From an uncultured Gemmatimonadales bacterium (lineage in GTDB: Bacteria > Gemmatimonadota > Gemmatimonadetes > Gemmatimonadales > GWC2-71-9), in assembly GCA_947259405.1 (NCBI GenBank), contig CAMYLY010000010.1, positions 1 through 64,000 of the forward strand: a DNA stretch of 64,000 nucleotides. The letters are read 5' to 3'. Shown here piece after piece: positions 8,801-15,366 of the stretch. The translations under genes were made by a program, and so were the position numbers. The number at the start of each line of letters is the position of its first letter. The stretch's first letter is position 1. Under the pieces are notes generated by a model. That model ran no database searches, was not told the DNA's origin, and saw only the letters and a list, made by a program, of their open reading frames with translations.

Positions 8801-9518
8801 GCTCGATGAGCTGTTCCACAGCTCGGACAACCTCTCCGGCTGGGGCATGCCCTCGCGTCCTGATGCCACCCTGTTGACGGTCGACGCGTTCAACCAGTCG
8901 ACGCAGCAATACCTCTATACGGTCAATGAGCGCTTTGGCGCATCCAATCCCCAACAGACGGCGATCCGTCAGCCGTTCCAACTGTCACTGCAAGTCCGGG
9001 CGTTTTTCGGCCCAGACCGTGGGCAGCAAGCGTTGATGGCGTTGCGAGGGGGCGGTGGGCGTGGACTCGGTGGCGCTGGATTCGGCGGCGCACGTGGAGC
9101 CGGCGGCGCACGCGGCCTCGGTGCCGGCCGTGGTGCTGGTGCATTCACGCCTGACGATTTTGTCGAGCGATTCACCGCGCTGCTCATCGATCCCGCGGGA
9201 CTCGTCCTCGACTTCGCGGATTCCATCAGCCTCGCGGATTCGCAACGCGTGATGCTTCAGGCGATGAGTGACCTGCTAACCGCGGAGAACGACTCGATCG
9301 CGACTGCGCTTCGGGCTGAACTCGAAGCGATGGCGGATGCCGATCCGCGCCAACTCTTGGAGTCCATTCGACCGCGCATCCAGGAGGCACAGGAGCGCGT
9401 GCGCGACATGGCTGACCGCATTCGCGAGGTGTTGACCGACGAGCAGTGGGAGCTGTTACCGGAACAGCTCCGTCGAGCTGGCCGAGGCCGCCAAGGTCGA
9501 CGACGACCGGACGGCTAG
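5835..9518 (+). CDS. TonB-dependent receptor with carboxypeptidase-like N-domain and LTxxQ C-terminal extension
   Basis: A 1227-residue outer membrane transporter. It has a signal peptide (MNSLVRDVMSV...GAQ). A carboxypeptidase-regulatory-like beta-sandwich spans about residues 33-105 (ITGVVVDAVGEPL...TTDARGRY). The TonB plug (about 145-255) reads FSVAGQRPDANQQTLDG and GGLVASTSRSGTN, as in RagA/OAR-like receptors. A 22-strand-type barrel ends near residue 1060 (LSLQVRAFFGPD). Unusually, about 165 more residues follow: a Gly/Ala/Arg linker (~1071-1106) and a helical domain with LADSQ and LTDEQ, the paired LTxxQ motifs of Spy/CpxP periplasmic proteins. An in-frame start 201 bases earlier is rejected because the signal peptide begins here. 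Substrate unknown. Confidence 0.9.
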   Translation: MNSLVRDVMSVATVTLVLAGSAGAQVGVTTDIITGVVVDAVGEPLANVVIEARSLESDVVRRTTTDARGRYVILFPDGGGQYEITARAVGISPRTVVLTRQADEDRLIWDVQMESGVFTLDPVVVTGQRQPVRPPPSERATPGSEQRTLTPNQIANLPLDPEDVALLAALVPGAVVIEGTDSTAAAFSVAGQRPDANQQTLDGLSYASGQLPQEGLRSTQIITNTYDVSRGRFSGGLVASTSRSGTNNVQGTVSYSLRDHHLAFQGESPTSFTQGTTQHVFGGGVGGPVINNRLFAYAAGGARVQRAPVASLVTATAADLERLGVSPDSADRFTTIVDSLGAAVADRYDGGRSNTMLSGMLRVDWLAADNHTVSVRGDIRDQGQEPTQLPATALPDVSGEQGNTGGGVMASVASRFGLRVINEFKAYASSNLRDGTPYQFSPQGQVRVTSELADGTHGASTLLMGGSTSMPANARVRSLEIADEISVLPGDLRHRLKLGVLFRAENTDDVAGRNQFGTYTYNSLGDLETGNPASFVRVVSPEVRRSLAYEFAVYAGDVWIPTRPFQLSYGLRLERSAFGNPPAYNPAVDVAFGRETNALPSEFDVSPRVGFTWTVGGGFGSPPTFVIRGGVGKFRSPMSSQLVAQAQRSPGLDDSQSILTCIGTSVPTPVWENWGLPDAQFPTACEGATAPVRAGAPSATVFAPDYGSPKSWRASLGIQKNLTSILRLSLSANYARGVDQYGFQDLNLNTSSGFTIAQEAGRPVFVDPTFINSNTGAVNFVGSRADTTFAQVLEVASVYASETKQLTLSLGGVTRNGVVLNASYTWSDVRDQTSQSVRGGRGGLGGATTAGNPNDKEWARSSFERRHSFLAIVSYPFGEALDITAIGRLNSGTPFTPIVGSDINGDGARNDQAFVFDPAVLPGMQTVLDNASGSVRDCLESQLGRIASRNSCTGPWEGTFDLQFNYRPDFWGINRRVTVSLTTINFLRGLDELFHSSDNLSGWGMPSRPDATLLTVDAFNQSTQQYLYTVNERFGASNPQQTAIRQPFQLSLQVRAFFGPDRGQQALMALRGGGGRGLGGAGFGGARGAGGARGLGAGRGAGAFTPDDFVERFTALLIDPAGLVLDFADSISLADSQRVMLQAMSDLLTAENDSIATALRAELEAMADADPRQLLESIRPRIQEAQERVRDMADRIREVLTDEQWELLPEQLRRAGRGRQGRRRPDG

Positions 9519-9522
9519 CGAC

Positions 9523-9987
9523 CTAGCCGCACCCCTCGCGTCGCTGGGTATCCGCGATGGCGACAATCACCCATCCTGACGCCCGCCGCGCGAGTTGGAA
9601 TGTGTCTTCGCCGCAGTGCGACACCTGTCCATCGACATAGAACCTGTACGAGACCCACACGGTCGCGAGGTTGTCGTGCACGACAACCTGTGGATGCCAG
9701 TAGTCCTCCCGGATTGATGGGCCGTCGGGATTATGAATTGCGGCAAGAAACCCTGCCATGTCGGTCGACCGGTATTGGGGCTGGCCATCACGGGTTGACG
9801 TCTGCACCAATCGTGCTTCGGGGTCCAGAACGCTCGACATCATGGCCGTGTCGCGTGCCGCGAGTCCATCGAACATGATCTTGATCGACGACATGATGTC
9901 AACTGCATCGTCCGTCTGAGCGTGCAGAGGTGCGACCGCCAGCGGAAGCAATGCACAACCCAGCAGTATCTTCTGCTTGGAATTCAT
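9523..9987 (-). CDS. Exported NTF2-like (SnoaL-type) domain protein
   Basis: A 154-residue protein with a signal peptide (SKQKILLGCALLPLAVAPLHAQ) followed by one NTF2-like alpha+beta cone. The order is typical: a helix with a 'LAARDTAMMSSVL' turn, a strand, then WHPQVVVHDNLATVWVSYRFYVDG and a final WVIVAIADTQR strand. Such domains bind small molecules or act as enzymes, and no catalytic residues can be assigned from sequence. The protein is probably periplasmic, with two Cys residues late in the chain (SHCGED, EGCG). It converges on the TonB receptor with four bases between the stops. A second NTF2-like protein lies at 23.5 kb. Confidence 0.7.
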   Translation of the reverse strand: MNSKQKILLGCALLPLAVAPLHAQTDDAVDIMSSIKIMFDGLAARDTAMMSSVLDPEARLVQTSTRDGQPQYRSTDMAGFLAAIHNPDGPSIREDYWHPQVVVHDNLATVWVSYRFYVDGQVSHCGEDTFQLARRASGWVIVAIADTQRREGCG

Positions 9988-10039
9988 GGGGTTCAGTCCG
10001 ACAGGGTGGGAAGATGAGAGCCGAAGATAGCCGCCTGCG

Positions 10040-10089
10040 CGAGCAGCTGTCCAATCGTGTTCTTCGAGCAGCTGTCCAATCGTGTTCTT
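10040..10089. repeat. Perfect 25-base tandem duplication
   Basis: The unit CGAGCAGCTGTCCAATCGTG plus TTCTT occurs twice head to tail (10040-10064 and 10065-10089). The second copy runs into the stop codon of the HAD gene on the minus strand. It fills most of the 100-base gap between two minus-strand genes. Confidence 0.9.
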
Positions 10090-10750
10090 ATTGAAACGGT
10101 CGCATGACGAGGTACAACAACCGTTCGAGCCGCTGGCTGGTACGAATCGAAAACGGAAACGTGTCTCGTCGCCAGGTCCTGACCTTGACGGAGCGAGCGC
10201 CAGCGAGATTTGCTGATGCCACGTCCGTCAGGTATTGGTCACCGACCATGAGTACCTCTTGGGGATCGGTGAGGCCCAATATCTCCATGCCGTATCGCAC
10301 GAGTGCTCCGCTGGGTTTTCGGATTTGACGTGCTCCACGTTGGAGAAGTCGAGCAATCTCCTCGTGAGAGTGCGTGTCCCGCCCACGGTGAGTGTGGCGG
10401 AAGACTGGGCCCGAGGGTGTTGCGTATGCGCGGAGAATCGGGAGCTCCGGGAGCATGTCCCCGAGTTCGCGAAATCGGGGCTCGTCACAGTTGGAGAGTA
10501 CCGCGTGCCGGTCGGGATCTGCGGATATCAACGCGTGGAGATGACCGAACGTTTCGTCAATGGCTTTGGCGTGATAGGACATGATGGTGCCGTCCACGTC
10601 CCACAGCACACCGCGCACGCCCTCGCGTTCCAAGAAGTCCCCCGTAATGCTCTGCACCGTGTCGAACGCATAGGTGGGACGACTGTTGCGTGCGATAGTC
10701 CAGAGTCGTGGCATCGTTTGCAGCAGCGTTGCGTACTGGTCGGCGGGCAT
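10088..10750 (-). CDS. HAD-superfamily phosphatase, YqeG/PGP-like
   Basis: A cytosolic 220-residue HAD hydrolase with the full motif set: DVDGT (motif I, nucleophile and acid Asp), SNCDEPRF (motif II Ser), RKPSGAL (motif III Lys) and GDQYLTDV (motif IV Asp). The small cap and the KP-x(n)-GDQ-x-x-TDV arrangement resemble the YqeG/GEP4 subfamily, some members of which dephosphorylate phosphatidylglycerophosphate; the substrate here is not certain. Start: ATG 10750 lies eight bases after TACCTT, fitting a leaderless start. An upstream in-frame ATG at 10801 would add 17 residues of poor character (HHGRHRCEL). The gene sits alone on its strand. Confidence 0.75.
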   Translation of the reverse strand: MPADQYATLLQTMPRLWTIARNSRPTYAFDTVQSITGDFLEREGVRGVLWDVDGTIMSYHAKAIDETFGHLHALISADPDRHAVLSNCDEPRFRELGDMLPELPILRAYATPSGPVFRHTHRGRDTHSHEEIARLLQRGARQIRKPSGALVRYGMEILGLTDPQEVLMVGDQYLTDVASANLAGARSVKVRTWRRDTFPFSIRTSQRLERLLYLVMRPFQ

Positions 10751-10841
10751 ATTAGGGGAAGGTAATGCGAAAAGCTCGCACCGGTGTCGACCGTGGTGCA
10801 TCTTATGGCCCGTTACGCATACTGGTCACAAGGAGCGTTTC

Positions 10842-11288
10842 ATGGGGAAGATTGTCGGCGCTGTCGTCGCGGGATACGTCACCATGTTCGTGGTTGTGTT
10901 CATCCTGTTTGCCGTGGGCTGGATGATGCTCGGAGCCGATGGCTCGTTTCGGGCTGACAGCTGGGACGTGTCGTTCGCGTGGGTGTTGTTGAGCCTTGCC
11001 ATTGGCCTCGTCGCGGCGATTGCGGGCGGGTACCTGTGCCAAGCCATCGCGAAAGACCCACGCGGAATCTTGGGTTTGTTGGCGGTCGTCATCGTGTTGG
11101 GGTTGGCGATGGCCGTGATCGCGGCGGTCGCGCCGGAAACGCCGGTGCGCACTCGGCCGGACTCGCTGTCGATGTTCGACGCCATGAGCGGCGCCCAGCA
11201 ACCGGTTTGGCTTGCCTTTGTCAATCCGTTCCTCGGTGCGGTGGGTGTGCTGATTGGGGCGCGGATGCGTGGCAGTGCAACTGTCTAA
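10842..11288 (+). CDS. Small integral membrane protein, four predicted helices
   Basis: A 148-residue inner membrane protein with four hydrophobic segments: about residues 4-26 (VVAGYVTMFVVVFILFAVGW), 44-66 (WVLLSLAIGLVAAIAGGYL), 75-95 (ILGLLAVVIVLGLAMAVIAAV) and 122-142 (VWLAFVNPFLGAVGVLIGAR). The loop after helix 3 is soluble (ETPVRTRPDSLSMFDAM). AAGGAG seven bases before ATG 10842 sets the start; the open frame reaches further upstream but without a ribosome site. No catalytic motif is visible and I do not recognise the family beyond 'uncharacterised membrane protein'. Confidence 0.7.
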   Translation: MGKIVGAVVAGYVTMFVVVFILFAVGWMMLGADGSFRADSWDVSFAWVLLSLAIGLVAAIAGGYLCQAIAKDPRGILGLLAVVIVLGLAMAVIAAVAPETPVRTRPDSLSMFDAMSGAQQPVWLAFVNPFLGAVGVLIGARMRGSATV

Positions 11289-11292
11289 CTCC

Positions 11293-11522
11293 ATGGTCCG
11301 CCGCCAGCTGTCTCGACGGTCGTTCGTCGTCGCTGCGGCGTCAGCTGGGGCACCATAGCGTCGGGGATCTACATGTTCCCACGACGCGACGGGATTATGC
11401 TGGGCGGCACCCATGAGCGCGGTGTCGAGACACTGGATGTGAACAGAGATGCCTATCACAGGATCCTGGAAGGCCACCGGTCGTTCTTCGACGGCATGCG
11501 AGTGCGAATGGCGGAGATGTGA
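11293..11522 (+). pseudogene. Remnant of a Tat-exported FAD-dependent oxidase (D-amino-acid-oxidase type)
   Basis: Two short coding pieces in different frames remain. ATG 11293 opens MVRRQLSRRSFVVAAASAGA, a classic twin-arginine signal peptide, and meets a stop after 21 codons. A second frame from about 11340 to TGA 11520-11522 encodes IYMFPRRDGIMLGGTHERG and a helix ending FFDGMRVRMAEM, matching the C-terminal part of the DAO fold (PRxDGxxLGGT). The FAD-binding N-terminal domain and nearly all of the catalytic domain are gone. The two pieces differ by two bases of frame, so one large deletion can explain the locus. The remnant's stop overlaps the next start. Subfamily is uncertain from so little sequence. 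Confidence 0.7.
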
Positions 11523-12916
11523 ACCGGACGCCGACGTTGGTCACGACGGTGTTCATGCTGAGCGCGTGTGGCGGTGGTTCATCGGAGGACGCCGTGATGG
11601 GGAGAAGCGATCCACTGCTGCACCCGGAGGCGGCAGTGTGGCAGGAACAGGCGCCCGCGACATATGCGGTCAGTATTCAAACAACCAAGGGGACCTTCAC
11701 GATCGACGTGCGGCGTGAGTGGGCCCCGCTCGGGGCGGACCGTTTCTTCAACCTCGTGCGTCACGGCTTCTATGATGACTCGCGGTTCTTTCGCGTCGTT
11801 CCTGGCTTCATTGTGCAGTTTGGCCTGCCCGGCGATGCCACCGTGACGCCACACTGGCTGAACCGGACAATCCCCGATGACTCCGTACGCACGAGCAACG
11901 CGCGCGGTACCATCGCGTACGCCATGACGGGTCCCGACACGCGGACGACGCAGGTGTATATCAGCTTGGCAGACAACGGTCGTCTTGACGAGCAAGGGTT
12001 TGCCCCGTTCGGCCGCGTGAGTCGGGGAATGGAAGTGGTGGACGAGCTGTACGGTGGCTACGGCGAGAACGCCGGTGGCGGTTTACGTCGCGGCGATCAA
12101 AGTAAGATCTACGTGGGCGGCAATGCACACCTGGATAGGGACTTTCCGGAGCTAGACAAGCTTATCCAAGCGACGGTTGCGGAGAGAGACTCCCTGCCCG
12201 AAAGCCGTGTGACCATCGACTATATCGCGCACGCAGCCTTTAAGATCACGTCGAGCAGTGGATCCTCAGTCCTCATCGATCCGTTTGCGAGTCAGGTGTG
12301 GATCGGATACGACTGGCCGGAAGGGATCCACGCCGATGCCATTCTCGTCACGCATCCGCACTACGATCACGATGGGGGCGAGTATCGAGGCATGCCCGTA
12401 CCCTGGTCTGCCAGCACGCGGGTCATCCGCGAGCCTGGACGATACGAGATTGGCGACATCGCAGTGGAGGGCATTACCGGCAAGCACGCGGACCCGTACG
12501 GCAAGGAGTTCGGACAACGCAACACGATATTCCTGCTCGAAGTGGATGGCCTGCGGATCGCGCACCTTGGGGACAACGGGCCGCTTACAGAATCGAATAC
12601 CAATGCCCTGGGTCGTGTAGATGTTTTGATGTCACCGGCCGACGCGGTCGATCATATCCTCGCGACGCCAGTTATCGATGCCATGATCGCGAGAATCCAG
12701 CCACGATGGTTCGTACCGATGCACTATCGGCTCCCGGACTTGGAAGCCGAGCTGGACAAGCCCGACGACCTGGGCGAGATCGATCCGTGGCTGGAAGGGC
12801 GTGTGGGGGTGGTGCGCCTGAAGTCGTCTCGGGTCGTGCTCGAGGCTTCGCAGAGGGATGGCGCGATGCAGTATCTGGTGTTTGAGCATTCGCCGGCAGT
12901 GGAGAGGGACCGGTGA
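11519..12916 (+). CDS. Lipoprotein fusing a cyclophilin-type peptidyl-prolyl isomerase to an MBL-fold hydrolase
   Basis: A 465-residue envelope protein. The signal ends in the lipobox LSAC (Cys ~17). Residues ~50-205 are a cyclophilin: TTKGTFTIDVRREWAPLGAD, FFNLVRHGFYDDSRFFRVVPGFIVQ and the late FGRVSRGMEVVDELY. Residues ~230-440 are an MBL fold with HPHYDHD (metal ligands His279, His281, Asp283, His284), AHLGDNG and FVPMHYRLP, closest in style to UlaG-like lactonases. No stop or frame shift separates the two halves. The combination is not one I know as a standard architecture. GTG start at 11519, overlapping the upstream oxidase remnant. Inferred role: folding plus hydrolysis on the periplasmic side of a membrane. 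Confidence 0.85.
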   Translation: MNRTPTLVTTVFMLSACGGGSSEDAVMGRSDPLLHPEAAVWQEQAPATYAVSIQTTKGTFTIDVRREWAPLGADRFFNLVRHGFYDDSRFFRVVPGFIVQFGLPGDATVTPHWLNRTIPDDSVRTSNARGTIAYAMTGPDTRTTQVYISLADNGRLDEQGFAPFGRVSRGMEVVDELYGGYGENAGGGLRRGDQSKIYVGGNAHLDRDFPELDKLIQATVAERDSLPESRVTIDYIAHAAFKITSSSGSSVLIDPFASQVWIGYDWPEGIHADAILVTHPHYDHDGGEYRGMPVPWSASTRVIREPGRYEIGDIAVEGITGKHADPYGKEFGQRNTIFLLEVDGLRIAHLGDNGPLTESNTNALGRVDVLMSPADAVDHILATPVIDAMIARIQPRWFVPMHYRLPDLEAELDKPDDLGEIDPWLEGRVGVVRLKSSRVVLEASQRDGAMQYLVFEHSPAVERDR

Positions 12917-12920
12917 GGAC

Positions 12921-12984
12921 GTTGGCGGTTGGCTGTTAACAGCTTGCGGATCGGATTTGTCTCGGCAAACAGCCAACAGCTAAC
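12921..12984. repeat. Imperfect inverted repeat between convergent genes
   Basis: Arms of 17 bases (12921-12937 and 12968-12984) pair at 15 positions around a 30-base loop. Each arm itself repeats GTTGGCTGTTA-like words. The right arm overlaps the last codons of the ada fragment. It may act as a bidirectional terminator; there is no T-run. Confidence 0.5.
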
Positions 12985-13941
12985 AGTACTTTCTCTCATG
13001 TTCCAACAACCACTGCTTCCGCCATTTCCCACCGCCATAGCCGGCAAGCTCCCCGTTGCCACGAATCACGCGATGGCAGGGAATGAGAATGGCCAGGCGA
13101 TTGTCGCCGTTGGCGCGACCGACGGCACGGTACGCGTTCGGTCTGTTCAATGCCTTCGCCTCATCGTCGTAGCTGCGTGTCTCGCTGTACGGAATCGCCC
13201 GGAGGTACTCCCATCGAGCCATCGGTGCTCGCCGAGTACGACGTCACGGTCTACGTACTTGGTGAGCCGCTTGACCTGTAGTTCGAGCATCCTCCGGTCG
13301 CCGAACTCGAGGAAGCATACCCCGTCATCGATTGCCCCGGCGACCATGGGTCCGAGCGGCGTGAGGATGCGATTGATGACCAGCGGGTCGTGGGTGATGG
13401 ACTCGCCCGGTGGTTTGCCGAAGAGCCGTTTGAAGGCCTCCCGAAACCCCGACTCGGATTCGAACCCGTGATCGTACGCCGTGCGCCCGGGCCTGTCGCC
13501 CAGCCGGATCTGGCCCAGCGCTTGGCCGACACGACGCGCGCGCTGGTAGGCGTGAAACGTCATTCCGTGATGTGTCTGGAACCATCGGCGAACGCGGACG
13601 GGGTCTACGCCGCTTTCTCGGAGGTCGGCGTCCGTCCAGCGTCGGAGCGGGTCGCGGTCGATGCGCACCAGGACCGGCTGTAGCCACGGCGGCGGTTGCC
13701 CCGGGAGTTCAAGAGGCTGACACCGCTTGCAGGGTCGGTATCCGGCGCCCAGCGCATCACGCGCACTGGGGTAGAACTCGACGTTCGAGCGCTTGGGCGT
13801 CTTCGCACTGCAGCTGGGACGGCAAAAGATCCCGGTCGTGCGAACCGCCGTGAAGAACACGCCGTCGTACTCGGCGTTGCGCGCCTCGAGCGCGCGGTAC
13901 ATCTCGGGGGCCGGAGGTAGTGTCATCGTAAGCATGGCCAC
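12980..13941 (-). pseudogene. ada: Broken ada: AdaA/AraC/methyltransferase protein split by an internal deletion and frame change
   Basis: The first frame (from GTG 13941 or, better, ATG 13935) encodes the Ada N-terminal Zn/methyl-acceptor domain (GVFFTAVRTTGIFCRPSCSA, YRPCKRCQP). It continues with an AraC-type HTH (RVRRWFQTHHGMTFHAYQRA, GFESESGFREAFKRLFG) and the start of the O6-methylguanine methyltransferase domain, up to about residue 240. It then runs out of family similarity and stops at 13147. A second frame (ATG 13222 to 12980) carries the rest of the methyltransferase: YLRAIPYSETRSY, the active-site PCHRV and GYGGGKWRKQWLLEHE. About 40 family residues (the linker to FQ-x-x-VW) are absent at the junction. 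The acceptor Cys residues survive in separate frames. Confidence 0.75.
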
Positions 13942-14006
13942 AACCTAGCGCGATGCCGGCTGGGCTCCACCGAAAAATGGACACGGAATTCGCGCAAGGA
14001 TAGTGT
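13942..14006. promoter_or_regulatory. Divergent -10 boxes for two probable leaderless genes
   Basis: TAGGTT (13942-13947, minus strand) is followed by six bases and ATG 13935 of ada. TAGTGT (14001-14006, plus strand) is followed by six bases and ATG 14013 of the permease. The gap holds no Shine-Dalgarno sequence for either gene. Confidence 0.4.
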
Positions 14007-14012
14007 GTACGG

Positions 14013-15299
14013 ATGACAGCGCCACCGATGCGAAAACGGACGATCGGTTTGTGGATGACCACGGCGCTCGTGGTCGGCAACATGATCGGTTCGGGTGTCT
14101 TCCTCCTTCCGGCGTCCTTGGGGTCGTTTGGAGGGATCTCGGTCTTCGGGTGGCTCTTCACCGCAATTGGCGCGACCATCTTGGCACTCGTTTTCGCGCG
14201 ACTCGGGCGATTGGTGCCCAGGGCAGGGGGTCCGTACGCGTTCACCCGGGCCGGACTGGGTGACTTCCCCGCGTTTCTCGTCGCCTGGGGATACTGGATC
14301 TCGGCGTGGGCGGGCAACGCGGCCATCGCGACCGCCTTGGTCGGCTACCTCGCCGTGTTCGTGCCCGCACTGGCTGAGAATGCAGGGCTCGCCGCCTTTG
14401 TCGCCCTGGCTAACATCTGGATCCTCACCGCCGTCAACGCCCGAGGTGTCCGCACGGCCGGCTACGTCCAGCTTGTGACCACGGTTCTCAAGATCATTCC
14501 TTTGGTAGTGATCGGCAGCGTGGGGTTCATGTTCTTTCAGGGTGATCACTTCACGCCGTTAAACGCGAGTGGCACCTCCTCGTTCTCGGCGATTACCGCC
14601 ACGGCCGCCATCACACTGTTCGCCTTCCTGGGCCTCGAGTCCGGAACCGTCCCAGCCGATCAGGTGGACGACCCCGTGCGCACCATCCCACGGGCCACGA
14701 TCGTCGGTACCGTGATCACCGCAATCATCTATGTGCTGAGTTCGGTCGCCGTTATGGGTGTCATCGCTCCCGCTGACTTGGCGGTGTCGACCGCGCCTTA
14801 TGCCCAAGCCGCCCAATCGATGTTCGGGACTGTCGGCAGGTACGCGGTCGGAGCCGGCGCAGTTATCGCGTGCTTCGGTGCCCTGAACGGCTGGATCCTC
14901 ATCCAAGGGCAGATTCCCCGCGCGGCGGCAGACGATGGGCTCTTTCCACGACGCTTCGCGCAACTCTCTCCGCGCGGGACTCCAGTCTTCGCGCTCGTCG
15001 CGTCCAGTGTGTTGATCACGATCCTCGTTGCGATGAATTACACGGGCGGGCTGGTCGAGCAGTACACCTTCATCATCCTGTTGGCCACGCTGGCCGCCCT
15101 CGTGCCGTATGCGTTCTGTTCTGCGGCCGCCATCATCATCGGAAAGGGAAGCAGGCGGGATGCGCTGTTTGCGACACTCGGATTCGTGTACGCGTTGTGG
15201 GCCATCGGTGGGGCGGGTCGCGACGCCGTGTACTGGGGTTTCCTCATGTTGCTCGGTGGGGTGCCGGTGTATGTGTGGATGAAGAGGCAGCGGGGATAG
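14013..15299 (+). CDS. APC-superfamily amino acid permease/antiporter (AdiC-like)
   Basis: A 428-residue inner membrane transporter with about 12 hydrophobic helices. The first helix carries the substrate-binding GNMIGSGVFLLP motif of APC carriers, very close to the AdiC (arginine/agmatine) branch. Helix 6 contains the broken ITLFAFLGLESGTVPADQV, where the Glu/Asp-rich exit and the 'PRATIVGT' loop are typical. It is likely an amino acid:amine antiporter or proton symporter; the substrate cannot be read from sequence. There is no decarboxylase next to it, which weakens an acid-resistance role. A leaderless-type box precedes ATG 14013. Confidence 0.8.
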   Translation: MTAPPMRKRTIGLWMTTALVVGNMIGSGVFLLPASLGSFGGISVFGWLFTAIGATILALVFARLGRLVPRAGGPYAFTRAGLGDFPAFLVAWGYWISAWAGNAAIATALVGYLAVFVPALAENAGLAAFVALANIWILTAVNARGVRTAGYVQLVTTVLKIIPLVVIGSVGFMFFQGDHFTPLNASGTSSFSAITATAAITLFAFLGLESGTVPADQVDDPVRTIPRATIVGTVITAIIYVLSSVAVMGVIAPADLAVSTAPYAQAAQSMFGTVGRYAVGAGAVIACFGALNGWILIQGQIPRAAADDGLFPRRFAQLSPRGTPVFALVASSVLITILVAMNYTGGLVEQYTFIILLATLAALVPYAFCSAAAIIIGKGSRRDALFATLGFVYALWAIGGAGRDAVYWGFLMLLGGVPVYVWMKRQRG

Positions 15300-15320
15300 A
15301 GGGGATAGAGGGGACAGGAG
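15292..15320 (+). repeat. Short purine-rich tandem repeat (GGGGATAGA units)
   Basis: GGGGATAGA occurs twice in tandem (15292-15309), followed by the degenerate copy GGGGACAGG. The permease stop codon lies inside the first unit. Confidence 0.6.
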
Positions 15321-15366
15321 CGGGATGGAAAGATAGGTTTGGGCTGTCCCACGAAGAGAGGTTCCC

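Noticed and set aside
9046..9150. CRISPR-like or minisatellite array suggested by repeated GGCGGCGCACG-type words
   Set aside because: It is coding: an in-frame Gly/Ala/Arg linker of the TonB receptor, with no regular spacer length.
13206..13222. A separate stand-alone methyltransferase gene starting at ATG 13222
   Set aside because: The fragment lacks the N-terminal part of the MGMT fold and has no ribosome site, so it is better explained as the tail of broken ada.
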